Below are positions 30,489 to 39,174 of a stretch of DNA of 64,000 bases, in pieces; the stretch's first letter is position 1; the number at the start of each line of letters is the position of its first letter. This DNA comes from Acidimicrobiaceae bacterium (GTDB lineage: Bacteria > Actinomycetota > Acidimicrobiia > Acidimicrobiales > Aldehydirespiratoraceae), in assembly GCA_016845585.1 (NCBI GenBank), contig JAERSO010000026.1, forward strand, positions 1-64,000, in the 5' to 3' direction. The notes beneath the pieces are model-generated. The model was not told the DNA's origin, did no database searches, and saw nothing but the letters and a program-made list of their open reading frames with translations. A program made the translations under genes and the position numbers.

Positions 30489-30512
30489 CGTCCGGTCTGT
30501 AACGATGAAGCC

Positions 30513-31280
30513 GTGAATCAGCGCGTCGCCCTCGTCACCGGAGCCGCTCGTGGGATCGGCGCGGCGACGGTCGCCACGCTCGTCGATGACGGCTGGGCGG
30601 TGATCGCCGTCGACTCCTGCGCCGATGATCCTGCCGTCCCATACCCGCAGGCCACGCGCGCGGATCTCGACGCCGTGGTCGAGGCCGGACACGGCGCGGT
30701 CACCGCTCACGTCGTCGATGTCCGCGACCAGGGCGCCCTCGACGGAATCGTCGATGGGGTCGATCGGCTCGATGCGCTCGTTGCGTGTGCGGGTGTGGCG
30801 ACCGGTGGTGGCCCGATGTGGGAGGCCACCGATGCCGAATGGGATGCGGCGATCGAAATCAACCTCACCGGCTCGTTCAAGGCGATCCGGGCCGCCGTTC
30901 CGCTGATCGTGGACGGCGGCCGGATCGTGGCGGTTGCGTCAGCCGCCGGGTCTCTCGGTTTGCGTCACATGGGTCCCTACGCTGCGGCGAAGCACGGCGT
31001 CATCGGCCTGATCCGGTCTCTCGCTGCTGATCTGGCCGGCACCGGCACCACGGCCAACGTCGTCAGCCCCGGGTCGACGGCCACCGCACCCCTCGAGGCG
31101 AGCGGCGAGATCTATGGTCTGGCGTCGGTCGAGGAGTTCATCCGTCACCAGGAACCGCTCGGCCGTCTGATCGACCCAGCGGAGGTCGCAGCGACCATCG
31201 CCTGGCTGTGCTCGCCCGCGGCATCAGCGATCACTGGTGCCGTGATTCCGGTCGACGGCGGCATGACCGCGACACCCTGA
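30513..31280 (+). CDS. Mycofactocin-coupled SDR family oxidoreductase
   Basis: VALVTGAARGIGAATVATLVDDGWAVIAVDSCADDPAVPYPQATRADLDAVV...: SDR with the extra segment after beta-2 typical of mycofactocin-coupled SDRs; located directly after mftE. Confidence 0.88.
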   Translation: MNQRVALVTGAARGIGAATVATLVDDGWAVIAVDSCADDPAVPYPQATRADLDAVVEAGHGAVTAHVVDVRDQGALDGIVDGVDRLDALVACAGVATGGGPMWEATDAEWDAAIEINLTGSFKAIRAAVPLIVDGGRIVAVASAAGSLGLRHMGPYAAAKHGVIGLIRSLAADLAGTGTTANVVSPGSTATAPLEASGEIYGLASVEEFIRHQEPLGRLIDPAEVAATIAWLCSPAASAITGAVIPVDGGMTATP

Positions 31281-31356
31281 GCGCAGCGTCTACCGGACTG
31301 AACGTTGCCGGTGACGCCCGGGTAGGTTCTGAGTGCTGTCGATCGAGGAGTGAACA

Positions 31357-32469
31357 ATGAAGACCAGGGCTGCAGTGCTGCGTGAGGTCGGTGCCCCGTG
31401 GAGCGTCGAGGAGATCGAGCTCGAGGATCCGAAGGCCGGCGAGATCCTGGTCAAGACCCTTGCCGCCGGCATGTGCCACTCCGATGAGCACGCCCATGAC
31501 GGCACCATGCCGGCCCCGATGCCGCTCGTCGGGGGCCACGAGGGCGCCGGTGTCGTCATCGGCCTCGGCCCCGGCGTGACCGAGTTCGAGATCGGCGACC
31601 ACATCTCGTGTTCGTTCATTCCGTCCTGTGGCAAGTGCACGTGGTGTGCGCGCGGTCAACAGAACCTGTGCGACCTCGGTGCCAAGTTGATGGAGCCGGG
31701 CATGATCGACGGCACGTTCCGGCACAAGGACGCCGACGGCAATGATCTCACTCCGCTGCTCAAGCTCGGCACGTTCGCCGAGCACATGGTGCTGAGCGTG
31801 GACTCCGCCATCAAGGTCCAAAAGGACGTTCCTCCGGGCCCGGCAGCGCTCGTCAGCTGTGGGGTCACCACCGGCTACGGCTCGGCCGTGAACCGCGCCG
31901 AGGTCACCGCCGGTGACACCGTCGTGGTCGTGGGTTGCGGCGGTCTCGGCACTGCGGCCATCCAGGGCGCGAAAGTCGCCGGCGCGAAGAACATCGTCGC
32001 CGTCGACCCCTCGGAGTTCAAACGTGAGAGCGCCATGGAGTTCGGCGCCACCCACTCGGCCCCATCGGTGGACGAGGCCATGGAGATGGTCGGCGCGATG
32101 ACCGAAGGGGTGATGGCCGACAGCACCATCCTCACACCGGGCACGCTCACCGGCGACTTCATCGCCCCTGCCCAGTTCATCACCCGCAAGGGAGGCACGG
32201 TGGTGGCCACCGCGGTCGCGCCGGCCGAACAGATGGACGTCACGATGAACCTCTTCATGTTCTCGATGATGAACCAGGAGCTGAAGGGCTGCTTGTTCGG
32301 CTCGGCGGCGCCTCGCAAGGAGATTCCCCACCTCCTCTCGATGTACCAGGCCGGTCAGCTGAAGCTCGACGAGATGATCACCAACACTTACACGTTGGAT
32401 CAGATCAACGAGGGCTACCAGGACATGCTCGACAACAAGAACATCCGCGGCGTCGTCCTGTTCGACTGA
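31357..32469 (+). CDS. NDMA-dependent-type (mycofactocin-dependent) zinc alcohol dehydrogenase
   Basis: MKTRAAVLREVGAPWSVEEIELEDPKAGEILVKTLAAGMCHSDEHAHDGTMPAPMPLVGGHEGAGVV...SCSFIPSCGKCTWCARGQQNLCDLGA; genomic context. Confidence 0.88.
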   Translation: MKTRAAVLREVGAPWSVEEIELEDPKAGEILVKTLAAGMCHSDEHAHDGTMPAPMPLVGGHEGAGVVIGLGPGVTEFEIGDHISCSFIPSCGKCTWCARGQQNLCDLGAKLMEPGMIDGTFRHKDADGNDLTPLLKLGTFAEHMVLSVDSAIKVQKDVPPGPAALVSCGVTTGYGSAVNRAEVTAGDTVVVVGCGGLGTAAIQGAKVAGAKNIVAVDPSEFKRESAMEFGATHSAPSVDEAMEMVGAMTEGVMADSTILTPGTLTGDFIAPAQFITRKGGTVVATAVAPAEQMDVTMNLFMFSMMNQELKGCLFGSAAPRKEIPHLLSMYQAGQLKLDEMITNTYTLDQINEGYQDMLDNKNIRGVVLFD

Positions 32470-32472
32470 CCG

Positions 32473-33387
32473 GTGACCTCTCTCGCTGACCCCGCCGTCC
32501 TTGCCGCGCTCGATTCGTCGATCGTCGGGCGTCGGCGCGAGCTCGAGATGCTGGTCGCCGCGCTGGCGGCCGAACGTCACGTCCTGCTCGAAGGTCCGCC
32601 GGGCACCGGGAAGTCGACCATCCTGCGCGAGGTCGCGGAAGCGGCCGGCACCGGTTTCGTGTTCGTCGAGGGAAACGCCGAGCTGACGCCGGGGCGACTC
32701 GCCGGGCAGTTCGATCCATCACGGGTGCTGGAGGACGGTTACACCCCGGACGTCTTCGTCGATGGCCCACTCGTCGAGGCGCTGCGCAACGGATCGCTCC
32801 TGTATGTCGAGGAGCTGAATCGGGTGCCGGAGGAGACGGTCAATCTCCTCATCACCGTCATGTCGGAGGGTGAACTCACCCTGCCTCGCCTCGGCCGGAT
32901 CGAGGCCGCCGACGGGTTCATGCTTGTCGCCGCGATGAACCCTTTCGACAACATCGGTACGGCCCGCGTGTCAGGAGCGGTCTACGACCGCATGTGTCGG
33001 ATCTCGATGGAGTACCAGACGCTGGATGACGAATCCGACATCGTGGTGCGCCGCACCACGGAGGACGACCGTGTGCTTCGCCGGCGAGCGGTCATGACGA
33101 CTCGGGCAACGCGGACCCACAGCGACGTTCGGGTCGGTTCGTCGGTTCGTGGTGCCATCGATCTCGTCGAGGTGGCCCACCGCCTCGCCGAGATGCGTGG
33201 TCTGGTTCCGACCGATGCCGACGTCGGTCTCGATGCGGCCATCGTTTCGCTCTCGGGTCGGATCCGGCTGCACGAGGGCGGCGACAAGACTGCCGAGTCG
33301 GTCGTGCGCGAGATCTGGGACGCGGTCCTGGCCACGGAGCAACCCCGTGATCCCGACGACGACTCGGGAAAAGCGACCGCCCCGTAA
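32473..33387 (+). CDS. MoxR-family AAA+ ATPase
   Basis: HVLLEGPPGTGKSTILREVAEA...LYVEELNRVPEETVNLLITVMSEGELTLPRLG...LVAAMNPFDNIGT. Confidence 0.93.
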   Translation: MTSLADPAVLAALDSSIVGRRRELEMLVAALAAERHVLLEGPPGTGKSTILREVAEAAGTGFVFVEGNAELTPGRLAGQFDPSRVLEDGYTPDVFVDGPLVEALRNGSLLYVEELNRVPEETVNLLITVMSEGELTLPRLGRIEAADGFMLVAAMNPFDNIGTARVSGAVYDRMCRISMEYQTLDDESDIVVRRTTEDDRVLRRRAVMTTRATRTHSDVRVGSSVRGAIDLVEVAHRLAEMRGLVPTDADVGLDAAIVSLSGRIRLHEGGDKTAESVVREIWDAVLATEQPRDPDDDSGKATAP

Positions 33388-33545
33388 GGGGCGATTCCGG
33401 CGGCGCTCCGCTCGTCCTGGAAGGCGAGGATGCGCAGCAGGCGATCGCCGACGACAACCGGCGCACGACACCGCGCCCTCAGCTCGCGCGTGACCCGAAG
33501 TTCGACGAGATCAGTCCGCAGGTCGGCGAGATCGACGAGGGTGCC

Positions 33546-34337
33546 ATGGCCGACCTCGCCGACGAGGACCCCGACCACGCCCTCGCGATGCTCGCCGACA
33601 TGCGCAGCGCCACTGACCAGCAGCTGGCTGCGATCGCGGCGCGGATCGCCGGACGACTCGTGCTGGATGTCGCCCGGGTCGGGCCTCGTCAGGCTCGGGG
33701 AATCGGCACGATGGTCTCGTCACCGGCCGATCGTTTCGAAGGTGACCTGGATCTCGAGCGGAGCCTCGACGGCCTGGTCCAGGCCCGTGCTGCCGGCGAG
33801 CTCGTGGATGCCGCCGATCTCTCGGTCCGCCACTGGACGAGGCCGGCGACAGCCGTGACGCTCGTGGTCGATCGCTCCGGTTCCATGAGTGGTCGGAGGC
33901 TGGCCACCGCGGCGGTCGCCGCGGCTGCGTGTGCGTATCGAGCCCCGATCGACTGGTCGGTGCTCGCATTCGCCGATCGGGTGATCGCCGTGAAGAGCCA
34001 GGACGACACACGGTCACCGACTGCCGTGGTGGATGACCTCCTCAGGCTTCGCGGCCAGGGCACGACGGATCTCGCCGCCGCGTTGCGTGCGGCTGCGTCG
34101 CAGCTCGAGCGATCCCGGGCCAAGCGCCGGGTCACCGTCTTGATGTCGGACTGTCGCGCCACGACCGGAGCCGAAGCGCTTCCGATCGCCCGTCGGCTCG
34201 ATGAGCTCTGCATCCTGGCCCCGGCTGATGACGATGCCGACGCCATCGAGTTCGCCAGGTCTGTCGGAGCCCGGGTCGCGTCCATCGACGGTCCGAGCGA
34301 GATCCCCGCAGCCCTTCTTCGCGTGCTCGACGCCTGA
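33546..34337 (+). CDS. VWA domain protein (MoxR partner); true 5' end probably upstream
   Basis: TLVVDRSGSMSGRRLATAAVAAAACAYRAPIDWSVLAFADRV (MIDAS DxSGS); the in-frame upstream sequence LVLEGEDAQQAIADDNRRTTPRPQLARDPKFDEISPQVGEIDEGA looks coding but has no ATG/GTG/TTG. Confidence 0.85.
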   Translation: MADLADEDPDHALAMLADMRSATDQQLAAIAARIAGRLVLDVARVGPRQARGIGTMVSSPADRFEGDLDLERSLDGLVQARAAGELVDAADLSVRHWTRPATAVTLVVDRSGSMSGRRLATAAVAAAACAYRAPIDWSVLAFADRVIAVKSQDDTRSPTAVVDDLLRLRGQGTTDLAAALRAAASQLERSRAKRRVTVLMSDCRATTGAEALPIARRLDELCILAPADDDADAIEFARSVGARVASIDGPSEIPAALLRVLDA

Positions 34338-34466
34338 AAGGGTCGCTCGGTCTTCGTCGTTGATGGGCTCGATGGAGGAGCGGGGATTCACCATTGTCGC
34401 GACGGCCCCGTGTCCCCTCGTTGTCCGGCAGTGGTGGTCAGTTCGCGTCGTGCAGCCTGAATCCGG

Positions 34467-37061
34467 ATGAAGACAGTGGCACAGAGTCCAATCGCGGAGC
34501 ATGGGGTCGGCCTCTTCGAGGTGTTTGCGCAGCGGGCGCACGATCTTCAGGACGCGGTCGCCGTCATCGACGGAGACCGGCACATCACGTACGGCGAGGT
34601 CGGACAACACGCCAATGCACTGGCCGTCGCACTACGCGAACTGAAAGTCTGTCCCGGGGATGTCGTGGGCGTCTCCTTGCCTCGCGGTGCCACTCTCGTC
34701 GCGAGCGCTCTCGCAATCTGGCAGATCGGTGCGACGTACCTCCCGCTCGATCCGACGTACCCCGACAACCGCATTCGATTCGCGATCGAAGACAGCGAGG
34801 CGCGGGTCGTCATCACGGAGGCCGCCCAGACGACCATGCCGGGAACGAGACTTCTGCATCCGGGTCACGTTCTGAGCCGAGATGCCGGCGAGGCCATCGA
34901 TCCAGTTGGTTCCGACGCGCCGGCATACCTGGTCTACACCTCCGGGTCCACGGGGCATCCGAAGGGCGTCCTCGGAACCCATGCCGCGACGCTCAACCGC
35001 TTCAACTGGATGTGGCGGGAATTCCCCTTCGAGCCGGGTGAGGTCACTTGTGCGAAGACGGCGATCGGATTCGTCGACTCGATCTGGGAACTGTTCGGTC
35101 CGCTCCTCGGAGGGGCGCCTGCCGTCATGATCCCCGAGGCAGGCATCGGCGATCTCAGCCCCCTGCTCGACACGCTCGGCGAGCACCACGTGACACGGCT
35201 CGTTCTGGTGCCGTCATTGCTCCGAGCGTTGCTCGACCGGGTGAGCGGTGACCCCTTCGCATTGGTGCCCGACCTGCGTGTCCTGACGTGTTCCGGCGAA
35301 CGTCTCCCCGCCGATCTCGCTCGGGAGACCCTGGCCCGTACGAATGGCGTCGAGCTGCTCAACCTCTACGGCTCCTCAGAGGTGGCCGCCGACGTGACCG
35401 CCGAGATCGTGCGTGAACCGATCGACACCGAGGTCTCCATCGGTCGACCGATTGACGGATGCACCGCACACGTCCTCGACGGAGACCGCCTTCCGGTTCC
35501 CGACGGCGAGGTCGGCGAGCTCGCGATCGGTGGGATCGCAGTCGCCGACGGATACCTCAACCGAGCGGAGGAAACCGCGGAGCGCTTTGTGGCGAACCCG
35601 TTCGCAGAAGATGGCGGTCGGATGTTTCTCACCGGCGACCGGGTGTACCGAGCGGTTGACGGTCGGCTGTTCTATGTCGGGCGGGCCGACGACCAGATCA
35701 GCCTGCGGGGCCACCGGATCGAACTCGCCGAGGTCGAGAAGCTGCTGGAAGCCTTGCCGATGGTCGACCTCGCGGCGTGCGCGTCCGACGGCGACCGTCT
35801 GATCGCGGCCGTCGTCCTCGCCCCCAAGGCCACGACGCTGAGCGAGCTCCGCCTCGCCATCCTCGCCGACGCGCCGCCTCACCTCGTGCCCGACGCGTTC
35901 TACGAGGTCGATCAACTACCTCTCAATCCGAACGGCAAGGTCGACCGAAACGCAGTCCGAGCGATGCGATCGACCAGTGGGAAGCCCGAAGAGCTCCAAG
36001 GTGGGGCTGAACGGTCCGTCGCGGCCGCGTTCGGACGGGTCCTCAAGATCGAGTCGGTCGGCCCAGAGGATGACTTCTTCCTCAACGGCGGCCATTCACT
36101 CGCCGCCGTTCGGCTCATGAACGAGATCCGCAAGGCGCACGGCATCGATCTCCCCGTCGCCGTCCTCCTGCATTCGTCGACCGTCCGAGACATTGCGGCG
36201 AGGGTCCGTGAGGCGATCGATCGTGGCATCGCGGCGGAGATCGACCGTGATGAACCATGGGATCCGACCGTGATCGTCCATCCGGGCCCCGAAGCCGCTC
36301 CCACGATCTTCCTGTTCGGCGGCGTCGGTGGAAACCTCAACAACCTGGTCGAACTCGCGTCGCATTTCGGCGAGAGCCACCGTGTTGTCGGCTTCCAGAC
36401 CCGGGGAATCCTGGGACATCGTGCGCACCCCTCGATCGAGGCGATGGCCGCAGAGAACCTCGTGTATCTCCGCGAGCATCAGCCCAGCGGGCCGTATCGA
36501 CTCAGCGGATACTCGGGTGGCGGCTGGACGGCTCTGGAGGTGGCCCGGCAACTCGAAGCCGAAGGGGAGACCGTCTCGAACCTCGCGATCATCGACTCGG
36601 ATGCGCCGGGCTACCGCGTCGGACGCCCGCAATCGCTGGCTGAACGGGTCCGCGACGAGCTCACCGACATCCGTCGGCTCGGAATGAGCGAGCAGGTGGA
36701 TCGGGTTCGAGGTTGGACCCGGCAACGGCTCGCGCGTCGGCGTTTCGACCCCATTCTCAAACGGTCGAACTACGCGCTCCACCGCCTCAACCAACTCGAA
36801 GCCGAGTGGATTAGTACCGCCGGGCGCTACGGGGGAGGCACGGTCAGTGTACCTATCACTCTCGTCATGTGTCGATGCGTGCGGGCTGCGGCGATTCGAG
36901 CGGACGAGCGGAACGGCGCGCTCGGATGGCACTCGTTCAGCACGGCGCCGATCGACCTCCACCAGGTCGACAGCGACCATCTGAACATGGTGAAGGGGCA
37001 GAGCGCGGTTGTTGTCGCAGCCGCGATTCTGGCCGGGCTCGCGTCAGAGGAGACCGGCTGA
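34467..37061 (+). CDS. Single-module NRPS: adenylation - thiolation - thioesterase, no condensation domain
   Basis: A domain: YLVYTSGSTGHPKGV, NLYGSSEVAADV, GRADDQISLRGHRIELAEVE, NPNGKVDR; PCP: FFLNGGHSLAAVRLM; TE: YRLSGYSGGGWTALEVARQL. Confidence 0.92.
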   Translation: MKTVAQSPIAEHGVGLFEVFAQRAHDLQDAVAVIDGDRHITYGEVGQHANALAVALRELKVCPGDVVGVSLPRGATLVASALAIWQIGATYLPLDPTYPDNRIRFAIEDSEARVVITEAAQTTMPGTRLLHPGHVLSRDAGEAIDPVGSDAPAYLVYTSGSTGHPKGVLGTHAATLNRFNWMWREFPFEPGEVTCAKTAIGFVDSIWELFGPLLGGAPAVMIPEAGIGDLSPLLDTLGEHHVTRLVLVPSLLRALLDRVSGDPFALVPDLRVLTCSGERLPADLARETLARTNGVELLNLYGSSEVAADVTAEIVREPIDTEVSIGRPIDGCTAHVLDGDRLPVPDGEVGELAIGGIAVADGYLNRAEETAERFVANPFAEDGGRMFLTGDRVYRAVDGRLFYVGRADDQISLRGHRIELAEVEKLLEALPMVDLAACASDGDRLIAAVVLAPKATTLSELRLAILADAPPHLVPDAFYEVDQLPLNPNGKVDRNAVRAMRSTSGKPEELQGGAERSVAAAFGRVLKIESVGPEDDFFLNGGHSLAAVRLMNEIRKAHGIDLPVAVLLHSSTVRDIAARVREAIDRGIAAEIDRDEPWDPTVIVHPGPEAAPTIFLFGGVGGNLNNLVELASHFGESHRVVGFQTRGILGHRAHPSIEAMAAENLVYLREHQPSGPYRLSGYSGGGWTALEVARQLEAEGETVSNLAIIDSDAPGYRVGRPQSLAERVRDELTDIRRLGMSEQVDRVRGWTRQRLARRRFDPILKRSNYALHRLNQLEAEWISTAGRYGGGTVSVPITLVMCRCVRAAAIRADERNGALGWHSFSTAPIDLHQVDSDHLNMVKGQSAVVVAAAILAGLASEETG

Positions 37062-38756
37062 GCGCTGGGGGCCCCGTATCAGGCGACCGGGATGTTCGCC
37101 GGTGAACTCGTCGTCGAGGACGGTGACGGTGCCCCGACAGATCGTGGCACCGTAGCCCTCCGCCCGCTGTACGAACCGGTTCGCACCCGTGGGAAGATCG
37201 TCGAGCAGGTAGGGCAGTTCCACGGACAGCGCATCGATATCGATGATGTTGAGATCACCGCGCATCCCCGGGAGGACGAGCCCTCGGTCGAGCAGCCCGT
37301 AGAGCTCGGCGGTCTGGCGGGTCTGGCGATGAATCATCCACTCGAGAGGGAGCTGTTCGCCGCGCTCACGATCGCGCGCCCAGAACTGGAGCATGAACGT
37401 GGGCATCCCGCCATCGGCGATCGTGCCGCAATGTGCCCCGGCATCGGCGAGACCCATCCGGGTGTGGGGGTGCTGGTGCAGCTCCCACAGGTGATCGAGA
37501 TTGTGATTGCTGTAGTTGAACAGCGGGTGGTACAGCAGCCCTCGGCCATTGGCTGACATGAGTTGGTCGTAGGCGAGTTCTGCCGGGGTGCGACCATCGC
37601 CGGCCAACACGGCGCAGCTGGCATTCGGATCGGGTTCGTAGTCGGCCTCGCCCGAGAACGGGTACAGCTTGTCCCACCCCCGGGTGATCGACTCGATGAA
37701 GTCGCTCCAGTGGACGGGCGTCTCCGTGGTGAGCGCCGCCCGGATGTCGTCGCGGCGAAGGTGCTCCAGCCGTTCGGCCTCCGGCAGTTGCGCGATGAGC
37801 CCCCACGTCGGGCAGAGCATGAACGGATTGACCGTGCTCATCCAACTCTCGAGAATGCCGACGGGTCGGCCCGACACCTGGGCGAGGATGTTGAGCCCAT
37901 CGGTCTGCGCCTGCTCGATGAGTCGGAGGTCCTCCTGCCAGAGGTTCGGTGCGTAGTCGGGTTGGTTGAGGTTGAACACGACGGCCTCGCCCGTGACCGC
38001 AGCGACGTCGCGCATCCAGTCGAACGATTCCGGGACGTCGGCATGATGCGAGGCCACCTGGAAGATGCCGTGGCCGGCGGCCTTCATCGCCCGGGCGATG
38101 CCGAGCAGCTCGTCCTTGGTGGCGAACGTGCCGGGCACGAGCTCCCCGTCGACCGCCTTGTGCAGCGGCGTGCGCGAGGTGGAGAAGCCGAGCGCGCCGG
38201 CCTCCAGGCCCTCGCGCACCATGGCCGCCATCTTCGTGATGTCATCGTCGGTGGCATCGCCGAGGGCGCGATCACCCATGACGTATGCCCGCAGCGCTCC
38301 GTGAGGGACCTGGGCGGCGAGGTCGAGGGTCCACCGACGCGAGTCGAGATCGTCGAGGTATTCCGGGAACGACTCCCAGCCCCACTGGATGCCATCGGTC
38401 AACGCCGCACCGGGGATGTCCTCGACTCCCTCCATCAGCTGGATCAGGAATTCGTGACGGTCGGGGGCGGCAGGGGCGAATCCGACGCCACAGTTGCCCA
38501 TCACCGCGGACGTGACACCGTGCCAGCTCGACGGTGTGAGGTCGGGGTCCCAAGTGGCCTGGGCGTCGTAGTGCGTGTGCGTGTCGACGAAGCCGGGGGT
38601 GACGATGCGGCCATCGGCGTCGATCTCGCGACGACCCCGGCCGACGTCGGTGCCGGCCGCGGCGATCGTCTCCCCGTCGATGGCGACGTCTCCCATGACG
38701 GCATCGCCGCCACTGCCGTCGATGATCCGTCCGTTCCGAACAACCAGATCGTGCAT
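37044..38756 (-). CDS. Amidohydrolase family protein (N-acyl-D-amino-acid deacylase-like)
   Basis: MHDLVVRNGRIIDGSGGDAVMGDVAIDGETI...GFVDTHTHYDAQATWDPDL...SSWHGVTSAVMGNCGVGFAP...LADAGAHCG. Confidence 0.9.
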   Translation of the reverse strand: MHDLVVRNGRIIDGSGGDAVMGDVAIDGETIAAAGTDVGRGRREIDADGRIVTPGFVDTHTHYDAQATWDPDLTPSSWHGVTSAVMGNCGVGFAPAAPDRHEFLIQLMEGVEDIPGAALTDGIQWGWESFPEYLDDLDSRRWTLDLAAQVPHGALRAYVMGDRALGDATDDDITKMAAMVREGLEAGALGFSTSRTPLHKAVDGELVPGTFATKDELLGIARAMKAAGHGIFQVASHHADVPESFDWMRDVAAVTGEAVVFNLNQPDYAPNLWQEDLRLIEQAQTDGLNILAQVSGRPVGILESWMSTVNPFMLCPTWGLIAQLPEAERLEHLRRDDIRAALTTETPVHWSDFIESITRGWDKLYPFSGEADYEPDPNASCAVLAGDGRTPAELAYDQLMSANGRGLLYHPLFNYSNHNLDHLWELHQHPHTRMGLADAGAHCGTIADGGMPTFMLQFWARDRERGEQLPLEWMIHRQTRQTAELYGLLDRGLVLPGMRGDLNIIDIDALSVELPYLLDDLPTGANRFVQRAEGYGATICRGTVTVLDDEFTGEHPGRLIRGPQRSAGLL

Positions 38757-38796
38757 GGCGGCCAGCGTAGGTGGTCGTGCCGCTACGGTCCGTACC

Positions 38797-39174
38797 GTGA
38801 CTGCCCGCCGAGCCTCCGATGACCGACTGCGCCGAGTCCGCGAGATCTGCCTTTCCATGCCCGAGTCATCCGAGAAGGAGACGTGGGGCCATCCGACGTT
38901 TCGGGTACGGGACAAGATCTTCACGTCGTTCGGCGAGAGCGAGGGTGATGAGCCGACCACGGTGGTGACGATGAAGGCGGCCCCCGGCGAACAGGAACCG
39001 ATCCTCGCCGAAGGACACCCGTTCTTCCTGCCGAAGTACGTCGGTTCGAAAGGCTGGATCGGGATCGTGCTCGATGACGCCACGGACTGGACCGAGATCG
39101 CCGAGTTCGTTGAGGATTCCTACCGTCAGATCGCGCCGAAGGGGTTGGCGGCCCAGCTCGACCAGACGACGTGA
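38797..39174 (+). CDS. MmcQ/YjbR family DNA-binding protein
   Basis: DDRLRRVREICLSMPESSEKETWGHPTFRVRDKIFTSFG...LPKYVGSKGWIGIVLDDATDWTEIAEFVEDSYRQIAPKGL; GTG start. Confidence 0.85.
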   Translation: MTARRASDDRLRRVREICLSMPESSEKETWGHPTFRVRDKIFTSFGESEGDEPTTVVTMKAAPGEQEPILAEGHPFFLPKYVGSKGWIGIVLDDATDWTEIAEFVEDSYRQIAPKGLAAQLDQTT

